Below are positions 54,430 through 62,269 of a stretch of 64,000 nucleotides of DNA, one piece after another. The stretch is from Ignavibacteria bacterium (GTDB lineage: Bacteria > Bacteroidota > Ignavibacteria > Tepidaquicellales > Tepidaquicellaceae). The DNA is taken from contig JBAZNU010000001.1 in NCBI GenBank assembly GCA_041649015.1, forward strand, positions 496,001 through 560,000. Direction: 5' to 3'. The notes under the pieces are model-generated. The model was not told the DNA's origin. It saw only the letters and a program-made list of their open reading frames with translations, and did no database searches. Within the stretch, counting starts at the first letter, position 1, and each line of letters starts with the position of its first letter. The position numbers were made by a program, and so were the translations under genes.

Positions 54430-54723
54430 TACTTAGCATAACATCACCTACACTAAAGCAGCGGTTAAGCGGTTAAATCAAACTTTGTCTTATATCAAAG
54501 TTTACGCCTGATTGACAGTGAAGTACTTCAAAATGCCCGCCAGAATGCAAAGCCAGAAACAGTTTACTGGCTTAGATTAATCTGCTAACGGCAGAATTGT
54601 CGGAATATTTAGAGAAAACATGCAAATATTCGTGATCTTGGTATTTAATGGTTACGGAAACTGCGGATTGGGATAGTTTTAAACATGAAAGATTGGTATG
54701 GAAATTGAAGAGAAAGAAGAGAC
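54430..54723. other. Spacer after glycine-zipper gene
   Basis: No gene. It includes a third, weaker cassette-like stretch (54440-54600) with AAACTTTG..CAAAGTTT arms, CCCGCC and GCTAACGG, loosely like the ends of the two hairpins upstream. Confidence 0.4.
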
Positions 54724-54758
54724 GGTTATGAATTATGAGTTATGAAGTATGAAGTATG
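54724..54758 (+). repeat. Heptanucleotide repeat tract (AAGTATG-like, five units)
   Basis: GGTTATG, AATTATG, AGTTATG, AAGTATG, AAGTATG in register; looser copies continue to about 54811. Confidence 0.75.
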
Positions 54759-54849
54759 AGAAGAAGCAAATATGAAGTATGAGTTATAATATTAAGAGTT
54801 GTGAGTTATGAATTTAAAACTTATATTAAAATACAAATATTTAATGATT

Positions 54850-55482
54850 ATGAAGACAAAAATTATTTTCGGGATTTTTTCGATGATAATATTCGCGGGA
54901 TTTATTAACGGATATTTATTTACAGAAGAAGCAAAAGCACAAGAAAAACATTCGTGCAATTATGCGGTTGATTTACCAAAGCAGGATGTTTCAGCAGGAG
55001 AAGAGAAAGAAATGCTGTACATGATAGAAGAAGAAAAGATGGCAAGAGATTTTTACGTTACCCTGTTCGATAAATGGGGGCTGAGACCATTTGGCAATAT
55101 AAAGAAAGCAGAACAGAGGCATATGGATGCAATAGAATCAATTCTAAACAAGTACGGAATAGCAAATCCTGTGAGCGGTTTGAAAACGGGTGAGTTTAAG
55201 AATGAAAAAATTAAGAATCTGTATTTATCATTGATTGAGCAGGGAAATAAATCGGCACTTGATGCTTTGAAGGCTGGGGCGGAGATTGAAGAGGTTGACA
55301 TTAAAGACTTGATGGAGGCAGTTAAGAACACTGACAACAAGGATATAGCTATTGTATATAACAATTTGCAAAGAGCATCAGAAAATCATCTTCGGGCTTT
55401 TACGAGAAACATAAGCAGACGGGGTGAAACATATACTCCGAAACATCTTGATAAAAAATATTTTGATGAAATTGTAAACTGA
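54850..55482 (+). CDS. Exported DUF2202 ferritin-like protein
   Basis: Protein of 210 aa. I start at ATG 54850, which gives the signal MKTKIIFGIFSMIIFAGFIN; the ATG at 54808 lies in the heptamer tract. The body matches DUF2202, a ferritin-like helical domain: LYMIEEEKMARDFYVTLFDKW, AEQRHMDAIESILNKYGI and LQRASENHLRAFTRNI. The Glu and ExxH patterns suggest a diiron site outside the cytosol. Function unknown; perhaps metal or oxidant handling. It precedes a methyltransferase by 3 nt. Confidence 0.85.
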   Translation: MKTKIIFGIFSMIIFAGFINGYLFTEEAKAQEKHSCNYAVDLPKQDVSAGEEKEMLYMIEEEKMARDFYVTLFDKWGLRPFGNIKKAEQRHMDAIESILNKYGIANPVSGLKTGEFKNEKIKNLYLSLIEQGNKSALDALKAGAEIEEVDIKDLMEAVKNTDNKDIAIVYNNLQRASENHLRAFTRNISRRGETYTPKHLDKKYFDEIVN

Positions 55483-55485
55483 TAA

Positions 55486-56103
55486 ATGGAAAACAAGAAT
55501 CACTGGTATGACGGAATGTTCTATGACAAAGTGATAGCGCCAAATCAGGACGAGGCATTTGAAGAAGTAAGAAAAATAATAAATAAATATTCAAACATTT
55601 TAGATGTGGGATGCGGAACGGGCAGGATGGCGGCTCGGCTTAGCGATAAATACGGAAGTTATACCGGAATAGATTTATCCATTAGGAATATCGATGCTGG
55701 AAGGAAAAAACTCACGGCGGATAATCCGGAGAAAATAAAGTTTATTCATGCCGATGCATACACATACCTTCAAGAAAACGAAACAAGGTATGATTATGCA
55801 GTTCTTTCTTATGTCGTTCACGAAATAGATGAGCCGGACAGGGTTCCTTTGTTGCGATTGCTTTCACGGCATGCCGAAAGAATAATAATAGTTGATTACT
55901 TCGTTCCAAGAAGCGGAGGTTTTACGGATTTTATAAATGGAGTTGTTGAGTTTATTGCGGGAAGAGAGCATTACAGAAACTTCAAGTCTTATGTTTTAAA
56001 AGGGGGGCTTCGCGTGCTTGCAGGGCAGAGCGGGCTTAAAGTTGTTGAAGAGATAGTAAACAAACCAATCACTTCACATATAGGTGTGCTTGAGAGAGCG
56101 TAA
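55486..56103 (+). CDS. Class I SAM-dependent methyltransferase
   Basis: Protein of 205 aa of the small Methyltransf_11/25 type. SAM-binding motif ILDVGCGTGRMAARL (about residues 36-50), GIDLSIRNIDAGRKKL, HADAYTYL and YDYAVLSYVVHEIDEPDR, which holds motif II. The C-terminal part lacks a specific substrate signature. It starts 3 nt after the DUF2202 gene and 30 nt before a membrane protein, so these three are likely one transcript. Substrate unknown. Confidence 0.85.
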   Translation: MENKNHWYDGMFYDKVIAPNQDEAFEEVRKIINKYSNILDVGCGTGRMAARLSDKYGSYTGIDLSIRNIDAGRKKLTADNPEKIKFIHADAYTYLQENETRYDYAVLSYVVHEIDEPDRVPLLRLLSRHAERIIIVDYFVPRSGGFTDFINGVVEFIAGREHYRNFKSYVLKGGLRVLAGQSGLKVVEEIVNKPITSHIGVLERA

Positions 56104-56133
56104 TATTATTTATAAATAATTTTTAAAGAAGGT

Positions 56134-56604
56134 ATGAAGAATTTAAATAAAAATAAATTACCCGGGTTTTGGATTTTAATAATCACGGGATTGCTTCTTT
56201 TGGCAAGTCTTATTCTTGGACAAATGATGTCATTTATCAATTATGATTTTCCGGTTTCGTTAGGGCTCCAAGAACCAGTGAATGTAGTGGGAGAAACGGC
56301 CGTTGCCGTAAACAAAGCCTTTGGATTAGGCGATACAATTATATACATTCCTTTATTGGTATTTGGGCTTATAGGATTATGGCTAAAAAAGGAATGGGGC
56401 GTTTATTCAATGCTATGTGCTTTAGGAATTACAGCTTATTGGCCAATGGTTTCATTATTCTTTTTCTTTTTTGCTAAAGGAACTCCCGGGTTTTACTTTT
56501 CAAATTATTTTTCATATACAATACTACTAATTGTATTTACTGCTTATGGATTGTGGGGTATCTGGTATATATACAAAAACAGAAAGCTATTATATAAGGA
56601 CTAA
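56134..56604 (+). CDS. Four-helix membrane protein, unknown
   Basis: Hypothetical protein of 156 aa with four hydrophobic segments (about 10-34, 68-86, 92-112 and 124-145) and short charged loops. The segment GLWLKKEWGVYSMLCALGITAYWPMVSLF with aromatic residues between helices 2 and 3 is notable. No family recognised. An AAGAAGG ribosome site 4-10 nt before the ATG supports the start. It ends the short run with the DUF2202 and methyltransferase genes. Confidence 0.6.
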   Translation: MKNLNKNKLPGFWILIITGLLLLASLILGQMMSFINYDFPVSLGLQEPVNVVGETAVAVNKAFGLGDTIIYIPLLVFGLIGLWLKKEWGVYSMLCALGITAYWPMVSLFFFFFAKGTPGFYFSNYFSYTILLIVFTAYGLWGIWYIYKNRKLLYKD

Positions 56605-56771
56605 GGTGTTATGATGAAGAGTAATGGTACACAGCGGCAGATATGCAATTATGCAACTATCCAAGTAAAGACAGTGATTTAAAATGTGATAAACAGAATA
56701 GAACAGATTAAAAAAAGGTGAAAGATGTTAAAACAGGGGATGGAATAGAACAAAGACAAAAAATGATGAGG

Positions 56772-56807
56772 CTTTTTACCGCAGAGTTCCCTGAGAACAC
56801 AGAGAAG
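56772..56807 (+). repeat. CCGCGGAG-type dispersed repeat, copy 3 (diverged)
   Basis: TTTTTACCGCAGAGTTCCCTG, matching the two copies near 51.1-51.3 kb at most positions, followed by AGAACACAGAG. Confidence 0.55.
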
Positions 56808-56874
56808 AACATGCTTGAAGATGTGTCTATTGTCGATATGTAAATAGGAAAGTCGATTTAATTATCGTGATAAG

Positions 56875-56929
56875 ATCCCCGATAAGAGCACTCGGGGATG
56901 ACAGAGGTGAGGAGATGACAGAGGTGAGG
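56875..56929 (+). repeat. REP-like hairpin and short direct repeat
   Basis: ATCCCCGA / TCGGGGAT stem with a 9-nt loop, then GATGACAGAGGTGAG twice, 2 nt apart. This is the style of intergenic repeats scattered in many bacterial genomes. Confidence 0.6.
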
Positions 56930-56985
56930 GCTGCTAATAGCCAACAAGAGCCTTTGATTTCCATTGACAATTAATTTCAATATAA

Positions 56986-57003
56986 ATAATTTGCTAATAA
57001 CAA
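56986..57003. promoter_or_regulatory. 18-nt motif shared with the marR upstream region, copy 1
   Basis: ATAATTTGCTAATAACAA, identical to 61740-61757. Its core TTGCTAATAACAA is a near-palindrome of TTGyTAwTArCAA type, fitting a MarR/SlyA-family operator. It lies 140 nt before the octaheme gene. Confidence 0.65.
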
Positions 57004-57142
57004 GTATTATTTATGTTTCATTATATCGAATGAGATTGGATATTAACAAATTGGTAAGATTATTTTCCCTAAAGAGAATCTTACGCCAGCATAAGAATTA
57101 TTTTAATTTTACTTATATAAATCTATACAGGATTACATTCCC

Positions 57143-58714
57143 ATGAAAAAGGGTTTTATTGCAATTACATTATTTGCTCTTGTGGTTATATCCGCTGCGG
57201 TATTTCTGATACCAAAGCAGCAGGAGCGAGAAAAGGTTGAACTTCTAAGAGAAAAGTATTCGGTTAAACACACGCCTTCAACCGACCATTCAAAGTTAGA
57301 TGCGCTGAAAAAAGAATTTTCGACGCCTCAGGAAGTAACCGCGGCATGCAACAACTGCCACACAGACAGACACACCGAGGTAATGAACTCGAGCCACTGG
57401 AACTGGGAAAGAGAGGAATACGTAAGAGGAAGGGGCATCATATCAATCGGCAAGAAGAATGCTATCAATAATTTTTGCATCGGGGTTGAGGGCAATGAAC
57501 AAAGCTGCGCAAAGTGCCACATCGGATTCGGGATGTCGGATAAAACTTTTACTTATACAGACCAGAATAATATTGACTGCCTTGTTTGTCACGATAACAC
57601 GGAAACGTATGCAAAGGGAAATGAAATGTCGGGATATCCTGACCCCAAAATTCATCTGAGCAACATTGCGCAGAATGTCGGCAAGCCGAAGCGTTCAAAC
57701 TGCGGAGTTTGTCATTTCTTCGGGGGAGGCGGTAACAACGTTAAGCACGGCGACCTGGAGAAGTCAATGTTTGAACCTGATAGGTCGATAGATGTTCACA
57801 TGGCAACAGACGGTAAAAATCTGCAGTGCGTAGATTGCCACTTAACAGAAAAACATAACATGCTTGGAAAAGTTTATTCGCTGTCATCGATGAACAGGAA
57901 CCGTTCAACGTGCGAGCAGTGCCACACAGAAAGTCCTCACAAGAGTTCTGTTTTAAACGAGCATAATTTAAAAGTTGCCTGCCAGACATGCCACATTCCT
58001 GTTTATGCAAAAGTTAATGCGACAAAAACTGACTGGGACTGGTCAACGGCGGGAAAGCTAAAAGACGGACAACCTTATGAAGAAGACGATGCCGACGGCA
58101 ATCACACATATTTATCGATTAAAGGAAGTTTTAAATGGGGGAAAAATTTAAAGCCCGAATACATATGGTTTAACGGTAATGCACAGCATTATTTATTAGG
58201 AGACACGATAAGCGATACAACAAATCCTTTAGTGATTAATAAACTGCTCGGTTCTTATGACGATAAAGAGTCAAAGATTATTCCTGTTAAAATTCACAGA
58301 GCCAGACAGCCATACGACCCTGTGAATAAAATGCTCATACAACCGAAATTGTTTGCGGACAAAGAGGGCGAAGGAGCGCTTTGGAAGGATTTCGACTGGC
58401 AAAGGGCTTCTGAGGTCGGCATGAAAGATGTTAACCTTCCATTCAGCGGAAAAATCTCTTTTATCAACACAGAAATGTACTGGCCGATAAACCACATGGT
58501 ATCCTCGAAAGACTCAACCTTAAAGTGCACCGACTGCCATACGAGAACAGACAGCAGAATCGCAAACCTTAAGGACTTCTACATACCGGGAAGGGACTAT
58601 AACAAGTATGTTGATAACACGGGCACGGCAATTATAATCGCGACATTTGCTGGAATAGCAATTCACGGAACGCTGAGATACAGGTCATCTAAAAAACACA
58701 AAAACGGGAAATAA
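57143..58714 (+). CDS. Octaheme c-type cytochrome, tetrathionate reductase (OTR) family
   Basis: Periplasm-facing electron-transfer enzyme of 523 aa with eight CxxCH sites: CNNCH, CAKCH, CLVCH, CGVCH, CVDCH, CEQCH, CQTCH and CTDCH. The opening PSTDHSKLDALKKEFSTPQE and NNFCIGVEGNEQSCAKCHIGFG match the octaheme tetrathionate-reductase family, members of which reduce tetrathionate, nitrite or hydroxylamine in vitro. It has an N-terminal anchor (MKKGFIAITLFALVVISAA) and an added C-terminal helix (about 490-512), so it is membrane-bound, unlike the soluble type. It is followed 4 nt later by cytochrome b. Confidence 0.92.
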   Translation: MKKGFIAITLFALVVISAAVFLIPKQQEREKVELLREKYSVKHTPSTDHSKLDALKKEFSTPQEVTAACNNCHTDRHTEVMNSSHWNWEREEYVRGRGIISIGKKNAINNFCIGVEGNEQSCAKCHIGFGMSDKTFTYTDQNNIDCLVCHDNTETYAKGNEMSGYPDPKIHLSNIAQNVGKPKRSNCGVCHFFGGGGNNVKHGDLEKSMFEPDRSIDVHMATDGKNLQCVDCHLTEKHNMLGKVYSLSSMNRNRSTCEQCHTESPHKSSVLNEHNLKVACQTCHIPVYAKVNATKTDWDWSTAGKLKDGQPYEEDDADGNHTYLSIKGSFKWGKNLKPEYIWFNGNAQHYLLGDTISDTTNPLVINKLLGSYDDKESKIIPVKIHRARQPYDPVNKMLIQPKLFADKEGEGALWKDFDWQRASEVGMKDVNLPFSGKISFINTEMYWPINHMVSSKDSTLKCTDCHTRTDSRIANLKDFYIPGRDYNKYVDNTGTAIIIATFAGIAIHGTLRYRSSKKHKNGK

Positions 58715-58718
58715 GATT

Positions 58719-59378
58719 ATGTCGAAAAACGTATTAATATATAAATCATTTGAGCGGTTCTGGCACTGGATGCAGGCGCTTTTAATTTTCTTTCTTGCGG
58801 CAACGGGGTTTGAAATACACGGAACATACAGTTTCTTCGGGTTTGAGAATGCTGTTACATATCACAATGTTGCGGCATACAGTTTTATTGCGCTGATTGT
58901 ATTCGCAATATTCTGGCATTTTACAACGGGCGAGTGGAGGCAATACATTCCGACTTTAACAAACATAAAAGCACAACTGCATTACTATCTTTTCGGAATA
59001 TTTCAAAATGCAAGCCATCCGACAAAGAAGACTGTATTGAGCAAATTAAATCCATTGCAGAAATTAGTTTACTTCGGATTAAAAATTCTTGTGATTCCTA
59101 TTGTGGTTATATCGGGGCTTTTGTACATGTTTTACAGATACTCGCAGAACCAGACGACTGCAAGCATTAACATAGACTCGCTGGGAATAATAGCGGTAGT
59201 ACATACGGCGGGAGCGATAATGCTTATTGCATTTTTAGTTACACACCTGTATTTAATCACAACGGGAACAACTCTAACATCAAATTTGAAAGCAATGCTT
59301 ACTGGATATGAAGAAATAGAGGGTGAAGAAGAAACAGTAAATCAGAATAATTTAGAAACCAATAACAGCAAAACATAA
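58719..59378 (+). CDS. Cytochrome b561/thiosulfate-reductase-type membrane subunit
   Basis: Diheme b-type cytochrome of 219 aa with four helices. Heme-ligand His positions: RFWHWMQALL (helix 1), AVTYHNVAAY (helix 2 region), FWHFTTGEW, VVHTAGAIM and VTHLYLI. A long loop between helices 2 and 3 (about 72-110) and an acidic tail (EEIEGEEETVNQ) follow the usual layout. It would pass electrons from menaquinol to the octaheme protein. Two bases separate it from the next gene; the run is one operon. Confidence 0.9.
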   Translation: MSKNVLIYKSFERFWHWMQALLIFFLAATGFEIHGTYSFFGFENAVTYHNVAAYSFIALIVFAIFWHFTTGEWRQYIPTLTNIKAQLHYYLFGIFQNASHPTKKTVLSKLNPLQKLVYFGLKILVIPIVVISGLLYMFYRYSQNQTTASINIDSLGIIAVVHTAGAIMLIAFLVTHLYLITTGTTLTSNLKAMLTGYEEIEGEEETVNQNNLETNNSKT

Positions 59379-59379
59379 T

Positions 59380-59895
59380 ATGAATACAACAAAATATATG
59401 AATCCTTATTTAGCAGGATTCCTTCTTGGACTGCTTCTGCTGATTACGATATTCATAACAGGCCGCGGACTTGGAGCAAGCGGAGCGGTAAAAAGCGCTG
59501 TAGTAGCGACTATGAACACCATTGTCCCTGCACACACGGAAAGCACGCACTTTTACAAAGAATACGCCGAGGAGCATGCCGGCAACCCTTTAAAGAGCTG
59601 GCTTGTATTTGAGGTAATAGGTGTATTGATAGGCGGGTTTATTTCCGGATTGGTATCTAACAGATTAAGTTTAACGCTTGAACACTCCCCGAAGATAAAA
59701 GCACGAACACGCATAATCGGTGCGATTATCGGCGGGCTTCTATTTGGGTTCGGTGCACAGCTTGGGCGCGGATGCACGAGCGGTGCGGCTTTAAGCGGAA
59801 TGGCAGTTTTATCGGCAGGCGGTATTATAACAATGATGGCAATATTCGGGGGAGCTTATGCCTTCGCGTATTTTTTCAGAAAACTTTGGATATAA
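59380..59895 (+). CDS. YeeE/YedE (TsuA-like) sulfur transporter, half 1
   Basis: Membrane protein of 171 aa with four or five hydrophobic segments and the YeeE/YedE motif GAQLGRGCTSGAALSGMAVL (about residues 125-144), in which the Cys is the proposed thiosulfate-relay residue. The N-terminal GRGLGASGAVKS is also typical. Members import thiosulfate or other sulfur species. The partner half follows 18 nt downstream. Placed after a tetrathionate-reductase-type enzyme, it could bring product thiosulfate into the cell. Confidence 0.9.
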   Translation: MNTTKYMNPYLAGFLLGLLLLITIFITGRGLGASGAVKSAVVATMNTIVPAHTESTHFYKEYAEEHAGNPLKSWLVFEVIGVLIGGFISGLVSNRLSLTLEHSPKIKARTRIIGAIIGGLLFGFGAQLGRGCTSGAALSGMAVLSAGGIITMMAIFGGAYAFAYFFRKLWI

Positions 59896-59913
59896 AGAGA
59901 AGGAGGTATAATT

Positions 59914-61107
59914 ATGGCACCATTAGTTCCTGATATAATTGGAAACGAATTAAACCTTGTTGTAGCATTAATCATAGGAATAGCATTTGGCTTCATACTC
60001 GAGCAGGCGGGGTTTTCATCATCAAAAAAACTTGTAGGTTTATTTTATGGGTATGACTTTACTGTGCTGCGAGTATTTTTTACAGGCGGGGTAACCGCGG
60101 CAATAGGATTGATTATACTGGGTCATTACGGTTTGGTTGATTTAAACCTGATTTATGTTAATCCGACTTTTATCTGGTCTGCTTTGATAGGAGGTTTAAT
60201 AATGGGTTTGGGGTTTGTAATAGGCGGTTTCTGTCCGGGAACGAGCATCTGCAGCGCTGCAATAGGTAAGGTGGACGCTATGTTTTTCATAGGCGGTTCA
60301 TTTATAGGTATATTTTTGTTTGCTGAGGGATATCCCGTTTTTGAAACATTGTTTAAAGCAGGCGCCTGGGGAAACATTAGAATATTCGATTTGCTTGGAA
60401 TGTCTCAGGAGTTGTTTGCCTTCTTACTCGTGTTTATGGCTGTAACGGCATTTATAGCAACAACAATGATTGAAAAAAGGAATAACAGGGGATATGTAGA
60501 TCCGACACTTCAGCCATTTAAACTTTATTACGGACTTGCGGGAATTGCGATTATTATTGGACTTTCAGCGTTTGCTTTTCCCGAAAGACAAACGGCATTA
60601 AAAGAAGAAGCAAACAATCCTGATGTTGTTTCAAAATCAAAATTTGAAATGATGGATTCTGATGAGCTTGCATTCAGGATAATTGATAATGACAGAACGC
60701 TGCAGATATTTGATTTCAGAAAAGAAGAAGAATATAATGAACTGAAACTTCCAAACTCTACAAACTGGACAACGGATAATCTTTTCGGAAAAGATATTCA
60801 TAAGAAACTTGCGATAAAAGGAATGAAGAATGTTATCGTAACTAACAACGAAGAGGAAGGAAAGAAGCTGGGATACATTGCCGTAGAGCTGGGCTATAAA
60901 GACATTTATGTTTTAAAAGGAGGCATTGAAGAATTTAAGAATATAATCTTAAACTTTAAAAAGCCGGAAGCAGAAACGAGACAAATGCAGGCGACTTATG
61001 TCTTCAGAGAAAAGGCAAGCAAGAAACTTCCCGAACTTATTGAAGCAAACAAGAAAATGATAAACACGGGCGAGAAGAAGTCAAAAAGAATTATAGGAGG
61101 CTGCTGA
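59914..61107 (+). CDS. YeeE/YedE sulfur transporter fused to degenerate rhodanese-like domain
   Basis: Protein of 397 aa. Residues 1 to about 215 are the second YeeE/YedE half with the Cys motif VIGGFCPGTSICSAAIGKVDAMF. Residues about 245-350 are rhodanese-like: DSDELAFRIIDNDRTLQIFDFRKEEEY and LGYKDIYVLKGGIEEF. Where the catalytic Cys loop should be, the sequence reads NVIVTNNEEEGKKLG, so the sulfurtransferase Cys is absent. The chain ends IIGGC, a terminal Cys. It suggests a regulatory or carrier role rather than catalysis. GGAGG precedes the start. Confidence 0.9.
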   Translation: MAPLVPDIIGNELNLVVALIIGIAFGFILEQAGFSSSKKLVGLFYGYDFTVLRVFFTGGVTAAIGLIILGHYGLVDLNLIYVNPTFIWSALIGGLIMGLGFVIGGFCPGTSICSAAIGKVDAMFFIGGSFIGIFLFAEGYPVFETLFKAGAWGNIRIFDLLGMSQELFAFLLVFMAVTAFIATTMIEKRNNRGYVDPTLQPFKLYYGLAGIAIIIGLSAFAFPERQTALKEEANNPDVVSKSKFEMMDSDELAFRIIDNDRTLQIFDFRKEEEYNELKLPNSTNWTTDNLFGKDIHKKLAIKGMKNVIVTNNEEEGKKLGYIAVELGYKDIYVLKGGIEEFKNIILNFKKPEAETRQMQATYVFREKASKKLPELIEANKKMINTGEKKSKRIIGGC

Positions 61108-61108
61108 T

Positions 61109-61714
61109 ATGGAAAACAAATTCTGGGATGAACGTTATTCAGAGCAGCATTACGTTTACGGCAAAGAGCCGAATGGGTTCTTTAAACAATGGATAGACAA
61201 GCTGCAGCCCGGGAAGCTTCTCCTGCCCGGCGAGGGCGAGGGCAGGAATGCCGTCTATGCGGCTAAGAAAGGCTGGGATGTGACTGCAATAGACTTCAGC
61301 GAGCAGGCAAAGATTAAAGCAATAAAATTAGCAGAAGAAAATAACGTTACAATTAATTACATAGTCTCTTCTACTGCCGATTATAAATATCCCGAGCAGG
61401 AATACGATGCGGCTGCTCTTGTTTTTGTTCATTTTGCTCAGGGTTTAAGAGAAAATGTACACAGGTCAATAATAAAATCTTTAAAAACCGGCGGGACGCT
61501 GATTATAGAGGCATTCAGCAAAGCCCAGATACACAATAGTTCTGGCGGTCCCAAGGATTTAAATGCTTTGTATAGCATTGATGATTTCCGGAATGATTTC
61601 TGTGGACTAAATATTTCCGAGCTTTCCGAATATCACATTGAGCTGAAAGAGGGAGATTATCACAAAGGACCTGCTGATGTAATCAGGTTTGCGGCAATTA
61701 AAACAAATATCTGA
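61109..61714 (+). CDS. Class I SAM methyltransferase (TehB/thiol-methyltransferase-like)
   Basis: Protein of 201 aa starting FWDERYSEQHYVYGKEPNGFF, the common opening of TehB-like and tellurite/thiol methyltransferases. SAM motif LLLPGEGEGRNAVYAAKKG (about residues 36-54) and IDFSEQAKIKA. It may methylate sulfur or metalloid species, which fits the sulfur operon (1-nt gap to the rhodanese fusion). The substrate is not proven. Confidence 0.85.
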   Translation: MENKFWDERYSEQHYVYGKEPNGFFKQWIDKLQPGKLLLPGEGEGRNAVYAAKKGWDVTAIDFSEQAKIKAIKLAEENNVTINYIVSSTADYKYPEQEYDAAALVFVHFAQGLRENVHRSIIKSLKTGGTLIIEAFSKAQIHNSSGGPKDLNALYSIDDFRNDFCGLNISELSEYHIELKEGDYHKGPADVIRFAAIKTNI

Positions 61715-61732
61715 ATATTGAATATTGAATAA
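61712..61732 (+). repeat. Heptamer tract overlapping the methyltransferase stop
   Basis: TGAATAT, TGAATAT, TGAATAA, beginning with the stop codon itself. Confidence 0.55.
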
Positions 61733-61739
61733 AAATTTT

Positions 61740-61757
61740 ATAATTTGCTAATAACAA
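61740..61757. promoter_or_regulatory. 18-nt motif shared with the octaheme upstream region, copy 2
   Basis: ATAATTTGCTAATAACAA, 24 nt before the marR ATG; exact match to 56986-57003. Position near the promoter fits autoregulation. Confidence 0.65.
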
Positions 61758-61781
61758 TTATCCACAATAAAAATTAAACGA

Positions 61782-62192
61782 ATGGCAGACAGAATAATAG
61801 ACCTGATAATAGGAATAAAAGGCAAATGCCTTGACAAGGAAGAGACAATAAGGCATGAATTTAACCTGTCCCCCGCCGAATACAGGGGCATACTCGCAAT
61901 GAGACCCGGGGAGCCATGCAACTGCAATGCTCTCTCAAAGAATATGGGGCTTTCTGCATCGAGAGGGAGCCGCGTGGTGGAAAAGCTTATTAAAAACAAA
62001 TACCTCGCACAGCAGGTTTCAAAAGAAGACAGACGTAATGTAATTCTTAAACTCGCACCGAAAGGGGCACGGGTGAGGAAGAAAATTGAGGTTGTGCTGA
62101 ACGAGTGTGAACAAACAATTCAAAAAAAACTTTCTGTTTCAGAGAAAAAGGATACTATAAAGCTTTTTCATAAACTGGAAAACTGTTTGTAA
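61782..62192 (+). CDS. MarR family transcriptional regulator
   Basis: Winged-helix repressor of 136 aa: HEFNLSPAEYRGILAMRPGE, recognition helix region CNALSKNMGLSASRGSRVVEKL, wing YLAQQVSKEDRRNVILKLAPKGARV, and dimerisation helices at both ends. Cysteines at about 16, 47, 49, 109 and 135 (notably EPCNCNALS by the DNA-binding domain) could sense thiols, sulfide or polysulfide. It directly follows the sulfur operon, and both carry an identical upstream motif, so it probably controls that operon. Confidence 0.9.
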   Translation: MADRIIDLIIGIKGKCLDKEETIRHEFNLSPAEYRGILAMRPGEPCNCNALSKNMGLSASRGSRVVEKLIKNKYLAQQVSKEDRRNVILKLAPKGARVRKKIEVVLNECEQTIQKKLSVSEKKDTIKLFHKLENCL

Positions 62193-62215
62193 AAGATTTG
62201 TGTGCTATTATGAGA

Positions 62216-62250
62216 AAGTCTGACCCGCAGCAGCGGGTCAGACTTTTGTA
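62216..62250. terminator. Strong bidirectional terminator
   Basis: Perfect 13-bp stem AAGTCTGACCCGC / GCGGGTCAGACTT with loop AGCA and a T-rich tail, between marR and the convergent ferritin gene. Confidence 0.95.
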
Positions 62251-62269
62251 TTTTTGTAAGATGCTTTTG

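Larger units (their letters stand above)
56605..57142. other. Intergenic region upstream of octaheme cytochrome gene
   Basis: 538 nt without a credible gene; a 60-codon frame at 56964 is AT-rich and not protein-like. It carries a dispersed repeat (56772), a REP-like hairpin (56875) and the 18-nt motif shared with the marR upstream region (56986). Confidence 0.6.

Noticed and set aside
54724..54811. Repeat tract as a CRISPR array
   Set aside because: Units are 7 nt and contiguous with no spacers, and there are no cas genes.
56964..57146. 60-codon frame before the octaheme gene
   Set aside because: Codons reflect AT-rich promoter DNA, it spans the shared 18-nt motif, and it overlaps the octaheme start.
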